From assembly GCA_934122125.1 (NCBI GenBank), contig CAKOVW010000040.1, positions 1 to 9,427 on the forward strand: a DNA stretch of 9,427 nt, in the 5' to 3' direction. Positions 1 to 6,694 of the stretch are shown here, one piece after another. The DNA comes from an uncultured Clostridia bacterium. GTDB taxonomy: Bacteria; Bacillota; Clostridia; TANB77; CAG-508. The notes below the pieces were generated by a model. It made no database searches. It was not told the DNA's origin and was given only the letters and a program-made list of their open reading frames with translations. The translations under genes and the position numbers were made by a program. The stretch's first letter is position 1, and the number at the start of each line of letters is the position of its first letter.

Positions 1-771
1 ACTATAGTAACAAGTAATAAAGGAAATCAATATGAAGTAGGAGATGACTATTCATATGATTGTGGAATATCAAGTTATACGGGAGGCTGGAAAGTACTAG
101 GCGCAGAAGATGGTAAATTATTAATAATGTCAGCAGCAGATATAGGAACATTACAGTTATCTGGCAAAGAAGGATATAACACAGGAATAAGCCAATTAGA
201 TGAAATGTGTAAACCATATGGAACAAATGCAAGAAGTATAAAAGTAGAAGATATAAATAGAGTAACAGGATATGATCCAAACAATCCAGGAGATGGAAAA
301 AAATATGCAGCTGGAAATTGGGGAGAATATGGAAGTTCAGTAACATATACAGCAAGTCAAACAACCAACAATACAAATGGTTTGACATACACAGGAGGAT
401 TAACAAATGGTAAATATGAACATGTAGATGGAAGAATTATAGGTTCAAATGGAGTAACATCAATAACAGAAACAAGTACATATTACAACTATTTTCCAAA
501 TACATTAACATCAAGTAATGCAACAACAGGAACATGTAAAGGAATAGAAACAACAAGTAAAGCATACAAACTACTATTTAGAAATGCGAAAGATTCTGCA
601 AATTGCTCGTACTGGCTTGCGTCTTCAAGCGTGCTTGCGTACCCTTACGCCTCGAACTTTGGCTTGCGCTGTGTTTACACTTCTAGCATCGTGTACAACT
701 ACAACTTGTGGAGCTCTGACGGCTACACTAGCAGTCCTAGCTTGGGCGTCCGCGCCGTAGTTTCTCTATAA
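1..771 (+). CDS. C-terminal part of a DGR-type variable protein with a C-type-lectin-like (CLec / DUF6273-like) ending; 5' end outside the window
   Basis: The frame is open from base 1 to the TAA at 769-771 (256 visible residues), so the ATG at 127 is internal. The first ~195 codons are AT-rich and encode a Ser/Thr/Asn/Gly-rich segment containing GGWKVLGAEDGKLLIMS (residues 28-44) and a GKEGYNTGISQLDEMC-type stretch. I recognise this layout from gut Bacillota proteins ending in DUF6273-like lectin folds, often with prepilin-like N termini; that N terminus is not visible here. The last ~60 residues read SYWLASS..., NFGLRCV, NLWSS and end GVRAVVSL. This fits a CLec fold, with conserved W and G/R framework positions and exposed variable positions between them. 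The tail switches sharply to high GC, low adenine and many NNC codons, as expected of a retroelement-diversified variable region. The role is probably binding of variable ligands at the cell surface (inference). The exact family name is less certain than the DGR-like tail. Confidence 0.8.
   Translation, partial: TIVTSNKGNQYEVGDDYSYDCGISSYTGGWKVLGAEDGKLLIMSAADIGTLQLSGKEGYNTGISQLDEMCKPYGTNARSIKVEDINRVTGYDPNNPGDGKKYAAGNWGEYGSSVTYTASQTTNNTNGLTYTGGLTNGKYEHVDGRIIGSNGVTSITETSTYYNYFPNTLTSSNATTGTCKGIETTSKAYKLLFRNAKDSANCSYWLASSSVLAYPYASNFGLRCVYTSSIVYNYNLWSSDGYTSSPSLGVRAVVSL
586..768 (+). other. Putative DGR variable region (VR) at the 3' end of the lectin-like gene
   Basis: From about base 586 the composition changes. 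Bases 601-768 are about 52% GC and only about 17% A, in a window that is about 70% A+T with A-rich coding strands. Sixteen codons between 628 and 741 are one A-substitution away from, or equal to, AAC: TAC at 640, 646, 676, 694, 700, 724; AGC at 628, 685, 712, 730, 739; ATC 688; GAC 718; AAC 655, 697, 703. Others (TGT 670, ACT 679 and 727, TCT 682 and 715, AGT 733) fit AAT. Between them lie adenine-free framework codons such as GGC TTG CGC (661-669) and TTG TGG (706-711). This is what adenine-directed mutagenic retrohoming from an AAY-rich template leaves behind. The template is not in the window, so the call rests on pattern alone. Confidence 0.75.
742..758 (+). other. Candidate IMH-like (initiation of mutagenic homing) segment at the VR 3' end
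   Basis: This is a 17-base stretch with no adenine, the most GC-rich in the VR, lying just inside the stop codon. It contains GGCG-TCCG-CGCC (745-756), which can form a 4-bp stem with a 4-base loop. In characterised DGRs a GC-rich IMH at the VR 3' end sets where homing starts and is not itself mutated. A second small inverted repeat follows across the stop codon, TCTCT 763-767 with AGAGA 775-779. Function is inferred by position only. Confidence 0.45.
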
Positions 772-817
772 TCAAGAGAGAGTGTAAGAAATTTTGTGTA
801 AAAAATAAATATAAAAA

Positions 818-866
818 AATACTTCCATATGATAAAATAAATTTATCATATTGGGAGTATTTTTTG
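818..866 (+). terminator. Rho-independent terminator after the lectin-like gene
   Basis: A long near-perfect hairpin: arm 818-836 pairs with arm 842-861 (ATGATAAA/TTTATCAT core plus AATACT/AGTATT, with one bulge/mismatch near the middle) around a 5-base loop, followed directly by a T run (861-865). The T run can also pair with AACAAAAA at 877-884. It separates the variable gene from the downstream operon. A structural role in retrohoming, as for the hairpins 3' of other VRs, is possible but less likely given the T run. Confidence 0.85.
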
Positions 867-911
867 TTTACTTATGAACAAAAATGTGATACATTATTAT
901 AGGTGATACAA

Positions 912-2165
912 ATGGCAAGAAATCGTAGAAATAAACGTAGTTCTAAAACTATACTAGATGTAATGAGTTCAAAAGCATTTATAACTTTAACAATAATTTT
1001 AATAATAATTATAGCTATATGTTTTGCAACTATTGCTTACCGCAATAAACAAGAAATGGAACAGCTAGCCAAACAAAGGGAAGAACTAGAAAAAAATATT
1101 GAAGCTATTTTTGAGGAAACAAATCAAAATATAACAAATTCTAATAATACAGTAAGAAATAGTATTATTAGAATATCAGCCGTTGGAGATATTTTATGTG
1201 AAAACGCTATGATAGAAAATGCATATAACAAAGATGAAAATACATACAATTTTGAACCAATATTTAAAAATATTTCTAGCTTTTTAAGTAATAGTGATAT
1301 AAATATAGGAACAATGGAAACTAATTTTACTAACAATAATTATTCAGGTTATGGGCAACGTAATAGTCCAATATCATTTGCAGAGGCTGTAAAAAATTGT
1401 GGAATAAACTTAGTAAGTGTTAGTACAAATCATAGCTTAGATTATGGAATAGAAGGACTACAAGAAACTAAAAGAGCACTAGAGGGACTGGGGTATGATG
1501 TAGTTGGAGATAATTTAGGAGAGAACAGAGTAATAATAAAAACTATAAAAAATAAAAAAATAGCATTTTTATCATATACTTATGGTGTTGAAAAACAAAA
1601 TGATAAAACAAAAGAAGAGTTGGAAAGTGCAAATATATATAATAATGAAATTGCTGAAAAGGACTTAAAATATGCAAAAGAAAATGCTGATTATAATATA
1701 ATAATTATGCACTGGGGAGATGCTTATTCAACAAAACCAAGTAAAGAGCAACAAGATATTGCTAAATTCTTGATAGCAAATGGTGCAAACATGATTTTAG
1801 GAAATCATGCTTCAGCAGTACAAAAAATGGAAATTATGAAAAATGACAATGGAGAAAGTGTACTTGTTGCATATTCACTAGGAAACTTTATATCTGCAGA
1901 AACAATGGATGTTTCAAAAACAGAGTTACTTTTGAATATTGAATTAAGAGCTGACGCTGAAACTGGAAAGGTAGTATTAAGCAAAGTAGATTATACACCA
2001 ATTTATGTATTGGATAATGGTACAAAAGCAGAAAATAGATATGAGTTAATAGATATGAAAGCAACAGCAAAAGCATATGCAAATGGAAATAAAGACATTG
2101 TGAACAAAAAAACATATAATAAACTAATAGATGGTTTAAAATTACTAGAAACAATAATTAAGTAA
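912..2165 (+). CDS. Membrane-anchored CapA-family (PGA_cap) metallophosphatase-like protein
   Basis: I chose the ATG at 912 over the in-frame GTG at 903 because AGGTGA (901-906) sits 5 bases upstream of it; this gives 417 residues. The N terminus is Arg/Lys-rich, followed by one transmembrane segment (about residues 22-43) and a charged helical linker (44-70), so the catalytic part is predicted to lie outside the membrane. The CapA domain runs from about residue 86 to 345. Visible motifs are VGD (D93), METN (E136), STNHSLDYG (N173, H174), HWGD (H267), GNH (H299) and SLGNF (325-326). This is the calcineurin-like fold of poly-gamma-glutamate capsule proteins, but no capB, capC or capE is nearby, so a capsule role cannot be assumed. 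The usual second histidine of the GxHPH-type motif is Ser here (GNHAS). The gene ends 13 bases before rimO and probably leads that operon. I see no convincing promoter in 867-900. Confidence 0.88.
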   Translation: MARNRRNKRSSKTILDVMSSKAFITLTIILIIIIAICFATIAYRNKQEMEQLAKQREELEKNIEAIFEETNQNITNSNNTVRNSIIRISAVGDILCENAMIENAYNKDENTYNFEPIFKNISSFLSNSDINIGTMETNFTNNNYSGYGQRNSPISFAEAVKNCGINLVSVSTNHSLDYGIEGLQETKRALEGLGYDVVGDNLGENRVIIKTIKNKKIAFLSYTYGVEKQNDKTKEELESANIYNNEIAEKDLKYAKENADYNIIIMHWGDAYSTKPSKEQQDIAKFLIANGANMILGNHASAVQKMEIMKNDNGESVLVAYSLGNFISAETMDVSKTELLLNIELRADAETGKVVLSKVDYTPIYVLDNGTKAENRYELIDMKATAKAYANGNKDIVNKKTYNKLIDGLKLLETIIK

Positions 2166-2178
2166 AAAGGAGCAAAAA

Positions 2179-3483
2179 ATGAAAGCAGGATTTATATCAT
2201 TAGGATGTAACAAAAATTTAGTAGATACAGAAAAAACAATAGCCTTGTTTAAAGAGCATGGATACGAAATAGTAAATAATCCGAAAGAAGCAGAAATTAT
2301 TATAATAAATACATGCGGGTTTATTGAATCTGCAAAAGAAGAAGCAATAAATACAATATTAGAGATGGCAGAATATAAAAAGCAAAACTGTAAGTATTTA
2401 ATAGTAATGGGTTGCCTAGTAGAAAGATATAAAAAAGAGCTTGAAAAATCAATTCCAGAAGTAGATTTATACATAAAATATAGTGAATATAATAATTTAT
2501 GGGAGCAGATAGAAGATTTATTAAAATCTAAGCAAAAAGAAAAAGTAGATTTTAATAAGTATACTGACAGAGTAATTACAACAGGCCCAAATTATGCTTA
2601 CATAAAAATTGCAGATGGATGTAGTAATTGTTGTACATTTTGTGCAATCCCTAAAATTCGCGGAATACAAAAGAGCAGAACAATAGAAAGCATTGTTGAA
2701 GAAGCTAATAATTTAGCTGACCAAGGATATGAAGAAATAATTTTAACAGCACAAGATACTACAAGATATGGACAAGATATATACGGTGAGCCAAAACTTG
2801 CTGAACTTTTGCAAGAAATATGCAAAATAGATAAAATAAAATGGATTAGAATATTGTATTCATATCCTGAAACTATTACTGATAAATTAATTAAAGTAAT
2901 AAAAGAAAACGAAAAAATATGTAATTACTTTGACATTCCTATACAACATATATCAGATAGTGTTTTAAAAAGAATGAACAGAAAAAGTAATGGAGAAAGT
3001 ATTAGAAAACTAATACAAAAATTAAGAAAAGAAATTCCAAATGTAATACTAAGAACAACTGTAATGGTAGGTTTCCCAGGAGAAACGCAAGAAAACTTTG
3101 AAGAATTATATAATTTCTTAAAAGAAGCAAAATTTGATAAACTTGGAGCTTTTATGTACTCTAAAGAAGAGGGGACAGCAGCAGAAAAAATGCCAAACCA
3201 AGTACACCCATCTACTAAAAAAAGCAGATACAATAAAATAATGAAATTACAACAGGAAATTTCTAGGCAAAATTTGCAAAATAAAATTGGAACAGTTCAA
3301 AAAGTTAGAATTGATGGAATAACTAAAAACCAAAAATTTTATGTTGGCAGAAGTTATATGGATGTGCCAGAAATTGATGGAGTAGTATATATAAAAAATA
3401 CAACAAAGTTGGAATTAGGAAATTGGATAAACTGTAAAATAACAGATATAAAAGATTATGATTTGGTAGGAGAGATAGATTAA
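2179..3483 (+). CDS. rimO: Ribosomal protein S12 methylthiotransferase RimO
   Basis: A radical-SAM enzyme that adds a methylthio group to the conserved aspartate of ribosomal protein S12. At 434 residues it has the normal family length. The N-terminal UPF0004/MTTase domain has its three cluster cysteines at C10 (SLGCNKN), C46 (NTCGF) and C79 (MGCLVER). The radical-SAM motif CxxxCxxC is C148, C152 and C155 (GCSNCCTFC, with an extra C151), followed by IPKIRG. A C-terminal TRAM domain covers about 370-434. The SLGCNKNLVD start and the aspartate-type substrate branch favour RimO over MiaB or MtaB. AAGGAG (2167-2172) lies 6 bases before the ATG. The stop overlaps the next start by one base (TAATG), indicating translational coupling with folT. 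Confidence 0.95.
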   Translation: MKAGFISLGCNKNLVDTEKTIALFKEHGYEIVNNPKEAEIIIINTCGFIESAKEEAINTILEMAEYKKQNCKYLIVMGCLVERYKKELEKSIPEVDLYIKYSEYNNLWEQIEDLLKSKQKEKVDFNKYTDRVITTGPNYAYIKIADGCSNCCTFCAIPKIRGIQKSRTIESIVEEANNLADQGYEEIILTAQDTTRYGQDIYGEPKLAELLQEICKIDKIKWIRILYSYPETITDKLIKVIKENEKICNYFDIPIQHISDSVLKRMNRKSNGESIRKLIQKLRKEIPNVILRTTVMVGFPGETQENFEELYNFLKEAKFDKLGAFMYSKEEGTAAEKMPNQVHPSTKKSRYNKIMKLQQEISRQNLQNKIGTVQKVRIDGITKNQKFYVGRSYMDVPEIDGVVYIKNTTKLELGNWINCKITDIKDYDLVGEID

Positions 3484-4019
3484 TGAAAACTAACAAAAAA
3501 ATTATATTAACAGCAATACTATTAGCAATGTTGGTTATATTATCAAGATTTTTATCTATAAAAACACCAATTACTAAGATAAGTTTTGCATTTGTACCTA
3601 CAATGCTATGTGCAATTTGGCTAGGACCAAAATGGACAATTTTATTAAATGTGTTAGGAGATATTATAGGTGCTACACTATTCCCAACAGGTGCATTTTT
3701 TATAGGTTATACAATAAGCACAGCTGTGTCTGCAGCAATTTATGGATTTATACTATATAAAAGAGAACCAGACAGCTATAATGATAAACAATTGGTTTTA
3801 AGACTTATACTTGCCACAACATTAGTAGCAATAGTTGTAAATATGGGGTTAAATACATTGTGGACAAGTATAACTACAGGCAAAGCATTTTGGGCATTAC
3901 TTGCAACTAGAATTGTAAAACAACTTATTATGATTCCAATTCATGTTGTAGTAATCTTTGCATTAGAAAAAACATTAAGAAAGCCATTTGATAAGTATGT
4001 AAGGAGCTCAAATGATTAG
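3483..4019 (+). CDS. folT: ECF transporter substrate-binding S component, folate family (FolT-like)
   Basis: A 178-residue, highly hydrophobic protein with about six membrane segments and Lys/Arg-rich ends. The SRFLSIKTPITKISFAFVP segment (residues 21-39) followed by a WLGPKW...GDIIGATLFPTGAFF stretch is what I recognise from the folate-family ECF S components of Bacillota. The protein would bind the vitamin and be carried by the ATPase/EcfT module encoded by the next two genes. AGGAG (3468-3472) lies 10 bases before the ATG, inside the end of rimO, and the stop overlaps ecfA by 8 bases. Specificity for folate is by family resemblance only; another pterin-like ligand is possible. No THF riboswitch lies upstream, as there is no intergenic space. 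Confidence 0.85.
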   Translation: MKTNKKIILTAILLAMLVILSRFLSIKTPITKISFAFVPTMLCAIWLGPKWTILLNVLGDIIGATLFPTGAFFIGYTISTAVSAAIYGFILYKREPDSYNDKQLVLRLILATTLVAIVVNMGLNTLWTSITTGKAFWALLATRIVKQLIMIPIHVVVIFALEKTLRKPFDKYVRSSND

Positions 4020-4857
4020 ACTAGAAAATGTTTCATTTAAATATAGAGAAAGCAATAAAATATTAGATAATATTAATTTAAATGTGCAAGATGGAGAAAT
4101 TGTTGCGATAGTAGGGAAAAATGGTTCTGGAAAATCAACAATAGGGAAACTAATTGCTGGAATTTTAAAGTTAAAAGATGGTAATATCTTTATTGATGAT
4201 TTGGATATAAAAAAACACCAAAAAAAAATTAGAAACAGAGTTGGTGTAGTATTTCAAAATCCAGAAAATCAAGTAATTTTTAATTCGATTCAAGATGAAC
4301 TATCATTTTCATTAAAAGGGCTGTCAAAACAAGAAGTAGAAAATAGAATAAATGAAGCATTAAAAAAAGTGGAAATGTCAGAATTCAAAAACAAAGAATT
4401 GTATAACTTATCATTAGGACAAAAACAAAGAATTATGATAGCTGAAGTACTTGCCAAAAAGCCTAAATACATTATTTTTGACGAACCAACAACTATGATA
4501 GATAGCTTAGGAAAGGAAAAAATATATCAGATAATTAAAAACTTAAAAGAGCAAGGATACACAATAATTTGCATTACTAATTTAGCTGACGAAATACTAT
4601 TAGCAGATAGAACGTTAGTATTAGAACAAGGAAAAATAGTATTAGAAATAAAAAAAGAAGAATTGGTAGAAAAAGCAAGTGAATTAAAGAAATATGAAAT
4701 AAAACTTCCAACTATTTTAGAAATATTAGTAGAATTGCAAAAAGCAGGGGTAAAAGTAAAAGCTAAAGACTACACAATACAAGAACTAGTAAAACATTTT
4801 ATGACATTGGAAACGGGAAATTTTGACACAATTAAAAAGGCAGGTGGCTCAAAATGA
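4012..4857 (+). CDS. ecfA: ECF transporter ATP-binding protein (EcfA-type), with atypical H-loop
   Basis: An ABC ATPase of 281 residues, the usual EcfA length. Visible parts are Walker A GKNGSGKST (35-43), Q-loop Q82 (FQNPENQ, typical of ECF ATPases), signature LSLGQ (133-137), Walker B YIIFDE with catalytic E158, and a TTMIDSLGKE D-loop. The H-loop position, normally histidine in a T-H-x-x-x-E context, is Asn190 (ITNLADE; codon AAT 4579-4581). The C-terminal EcfA extension (about 220-281) is present. Only one ATPase gene is here, while most ECF modules encode an EcfA1/EcfA2 pair, so it either forms a homodimer or pairs with a partner encoded elsewhere. AAGGAG (4001-4006) lies 5 bases before the ATG. 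The gene overlaps folT by 8 bases and ecfT by 4 (ATGA). Confidence 0.92.
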   Translation: MIRLENVSFKYRESNKILDNINLNVQDGEIVAIVGKNGSGKSTIGKLIAGILKLKDGNIFIDDLDIKKHQKKIRNRVGVVFQNPENQVIFNSIQDELSFSLKGLSKQEVENRINEALKKVEMSEFKNKELYNLSLGQKQRIMIAEVLAKKPKYIIFDEPTTMIDSLGKEKIYQIIKNLKEQGYTIICITNLADEILLADRTLVLEQGKIVLEIKKEELVEKASELKKYEIKLPTILEILVELQKAGVKVKAKDYTIQELVKHFMTLETGNFDTIKKAGGSK

Positions 4858-5417
4858 AAAATGTAATTGTTTTTTTGATATTTATTGTATATGCTACCTT
4901 AATATTTTTTGTACCAAGTAGTGGTTGGCTAGTAGTTTTTGCAGTGATAAATCTAATACTAATGTTAGTAATAAAAGTAAATTTTAAAAAGGCAATAATA
5001 AATTTAACAAAATACTTGCCATTTATATTATTTACATTTATATTTAATCTAATATTAGACAATTATATAAATGCAATTTGGATGGCAGTAAAATTGTTAT
5101 TAGTATGCAATACAACATATATTTATTCAAGAACAATTACAGTTTCACAACTTGCAAAAACAATAAGAACAATATGCAAACCATTAGAAATATTCAAAAT
5201 AAATACAGAAGAAATTGAATTGATAGTAAGTATTTCACTTTCAATGATACCAGTGCTAAAAAATGAATATATAGAAGTAAAAGAGGCTTGCAAAGCTAAA
5301 AATATAACTTTTAATATCAAAAACATGAAAGTTATTTTATCAAAAGTACTACTATCCACAATAAAAAGAATAAATGAAATAGATGAATCTTTAGTAGAAA
5401 AAGGATATGAATACTAA
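4854..5417 (+). CDS. ecfT: ECF transporter transmembrane protein EcfT, short form
   Basis: This is the scaffold that links the ATPase to the S component. Four membrane segments are seen at about residues 4-20, 24-42, 54-70 and 74-92, followed by a cytoplasmic helical region. The two coupling motifs, usually A-x-x-A-R-G and A-x-E-A-R-G-Y, are here ACKAKN (145-150) and SLVEKGY (179-185), so both arginines are lysines and the first glycine is asparagine. At 187 residues it is much shorter than the usual ~260 and stops just after the second motif, without the final helix most CbiQ/EcfT proteins have. I see no hydrophobic continuation in other frames after 5417, so a recent frameshift is not evident. 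AGGTGG (4842-4847) lies 6 bases upstream. Gene order supports the assignment as much as sequence does. Confidence 0.85.
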   Translation: MKNVIVFLIFIVYATLIFFVPSSGWLVVFAVINLILMLVIKVNFKKAIINLTKYLPFILFTFIFNLILDNYINAIWMAVKLLLVCNTTYIYSRTITVSQLAKTIRTICKPLEIFKINTEEIELIVSISLSMIPVLKNEYIEVKEACKAKNITFNIKNMKVILSKVLLSTIKRINEIDESLVEKGYEY

Positions 5418-5424
5418 AAAAATA

Positions 5425-5453
5425 ATGACAATTAAAAAAATATAGTATATAAT
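5425..5453 (+). promoter_or_regulatory. Sigma-A-type promoter for dut
   Basis: ATGACA (-35, 5425-5430), a 17-base spacer and a perfect TATAAT (-10, 5448-5453) lie just after the ecfT stop. Transcription would begin near 5460, giving a short leader before AAAGGAG (5471-5477). No terminator separates ecfT from dut, so readthrough from the upstream operon is also likely. Confidence 0.7.
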
Positions 5454-5486
5454 TACAATAAATATAAATTAAAGGAGAATTGAAGT

Positions 5487-5948
5487 ATGGAAAGAGTAAG
5501 AGGATTTGAAGTGGCAAAAGGATTTGAACAAGCAGAAATAAACATGCCCGTACGTAAAACAAAATATTCAGCAGGATATGATGTAGAGGCAGCAGAAGAT
5601 TGTATAGTTCCAGCATTTAAAGCAGGACAAGCACCAACATTAGTAAAAACAGGAATAAAGGCATATATGCCAGAAGACGAATATTTAATGCTTTGCAACA
5701 GAAGCTCTAATCCAAAGAAAAAAGGATTAGTATTATCAAATGGTGTTGGAATTATAGACGGAGATTACTATGGAAATCCAGATAATGATGGACATATAAT
5801 GTTTGCATTTTTTAATATAAAAGAAGAAGATATTGAAATAAAAAAAGGAGATTGCATAGGGCAAGCAATTTTTCAAAAATTTGGAATAGTTGACAATGAC
5901 AATGCTCAAGGTGCTAGATTAGGCGGATTTGGTTCTACAAGCAAATAA
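5487..5948 (+). CDS. dut: dUTP diphosphatase (trimeric dUTPase)
   Basis: Hydrolyses dUTP to dUMP and pyrophosphate, keeping uracil out of DNA and supplying dTMP synthesis. At 153 residues it is normal for the trimeric family. All five motifs are visible: I SAGYDVEAA (28-36), II NRSSNPKKKG (71-80), III GVGIIDGDYYGN (86-97) with the likely catalytic D91, IV KGDCIGQAIFQ (120-130) and the C-terminal V RLGGFGSTSK (144-153) that closes over the nucleotide. A PDNDGHI insert follows motif III, as I recall from other Bacillota versions. AAAGGAG ends 9 bases before the ATG. The gene has its own promoter and terminator and is probably transcribed alone. Nothing phage-like surrounds it, so it is most likely the chromosomal copy. 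Confidence 0.95.
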   Translation: MERVRGFEVAKGFEQAEINMPVRKTKYSAGYDVEAAEDCIVPAFKAGQAPTLVKTGIKAYMPEDEYLMLCNRSSNPKKKGLVLSNGVGIIDGDYYGNPDNDGHIMFAFFNIKEEDIEIKKGDCIGQAIFQKFGIVDNDNAQGARLGGFGSTSK

Positions 5949-5971
5949 AACATACTTATAAAATTTAAAAT

Positions 5972-6006
5972 AAAAATGGTAAAAGTTTTGACTTTTACCA
6001 TTTTTT
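5972..6006 (+). terminator. Rho-independent terminator of dut
   Basis: A perfect 14-bp stem, AAAAATGGTAAAAG (5972-5985) with its complement at 5992-6005 and a 6-base loop TTTTGA. The 3' arm ends in a run of six T (6001-6006). The loop and 3' arm also carry the carD -35 element. Confidence 0.88.
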
Positions 6007-6016
6007 GTAGTATAAT
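5988..6016 (+). promoter_or_regulatory. Sigma-A-type promoter for carD, embedded in the dut terminator
   Basis: TTGACT (-35, 5988-5993), a 17-base spacer and a perfect TATAAT (-10, 6011-6016). The -35 lies in the terminator loop and the start of its 3' arm, and the T run forms part of the spacer. Transcription would start near 6023, leaving a leader of about 75 bases before the carD ATG. Confidence 0.8.
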
Positions 6017-6098
6017 ATATTTGCGGTTAAAAGAAGAGCCTAAAAACCTTTCTTAGCTAAAAAAACCAAATATTTTATAATAGAAAGGAGAATCTTAC

Positions 6099-6671
6099 AT
6101 GTTTAATGTAGGTGATAAAATTGTATACCCAATGCATGGAGCAGGTACAATAGATAGTATAGAAGAAAAAAATATTTTAGGAGAGAACCAATCTTATTAT
6201 ATTATAAAAATGCCAGGTGAAGTAAAAGTAATGGTACCAACAAATAGAGCAGAACAAATTGGCGTTAGAAATGTAATAGGCAAAGAAGAAGCAGAAAAAG
6301 TTATTTCAATTTTAGGGGAAGATGAAACAGAAATGTCTCAAAATTGGAATAAAAGATATAGAGATAATATGGAAAAAATGAAAAGTGGAAGCATATATGA
6401 GGTAGCAGGTGTAGTTAGAAATTTAAGTTTTAAACAAAAGGAAAAAGGGCTTTCAACAGGTGAAAAGAAAATGCTTTCTAATGCAAAACAAATTTTAGTT
6501 AGTGAACTTGTATTAGCAGAGCATGCTACACAAGATGAAGTTGAAGAATTAATAAACAACAAAATAGATTTATCATTTAATGAATATAGAGCACCACAAA
6601 CTAATGTAGATTTAAATGCAAGTGCAGTTAATAAATTTATTCCATTTGATGATGATACAACAAATTTATAA
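6099..6671 (+). CDS. carD: CarD/CdnL-family RNA polymerase-binding transcription regulator
   Basis: The protein binds the RNA polymerase beta subunit and stabilises open complexes at promoters of the housekeeping sigma factor. At 190 residues it fits stand-alone CarD/CdnL, not the much longer TRCF (Mfd). The N-terminal polymerase-interaction domain covers about residues 1-60 (VGDKIVYPMHGAGTI; MVPTNRAEQIGVR at 45-57). The helical C-terminal domain contains NWNKRYRDN with W83, matching the tryptophan that wedges into the upstream edge of the transcription bubble in characterised CarD proteins, and then GLSTGEKKMLSNAKQILVSELVLAE. AAAGGAG (6084-6090) lies 8 bases before the ATG. The gene has its own strong promoter and ends before a hairpin and terminator. 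Its neighbour rpoD encodes the sigma factor whose promoters it would act on. Confidence 0.93.
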   Translation: MFNVGDKIVYPMHGAGTIDSIEEKNILGENQSYYIIKMPGEVKVMVPTNRAEQIGVRNVIGKEEAEKVISILGEDETEMSQNWNKRYRDNMEKMKSGSIYEVAGVVRNLSFKQKEKGLSTGEKKMLSNAKQILVSELVLAEHATQDEVEELINNKIDLSFNEYRAPQTNVDLNASAVNKFIPFDDDTTNL

Positions 6672-6694
6672 ATTTATATTGATACAATATTATG

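Noticed and set aside
586..771. The GC-rich tail as an assembly chimera or recent foreign insertion
   Set aside because: The reading frame continues without a break, the tail completes a sensible lectin-like fold, and the low-adenine, AAY-derived codon pattern is specific to DGR variable regions.
864..900. Possible promoter for the CapA-family gene
   Set aside because: TTGTTT at 864-869 has only poor -10 candidates at normal spacing, and the bases also belong to the terminator T run.
3466..3482. THF riboswitch expected before a folate transporter
   Set aside because: The folT start overlaps the rimO stop, leaving no room for an aptamer, and I saw no such structure upstream of the operon in 772-911.
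6076..6081. TATAAT just upstream of the carD ribosome binding site
   Set aside because: Transcription from it would start inside or after the ribosome binding site, and no -35 is well placed. The promoter at 5988-6016 is far better.
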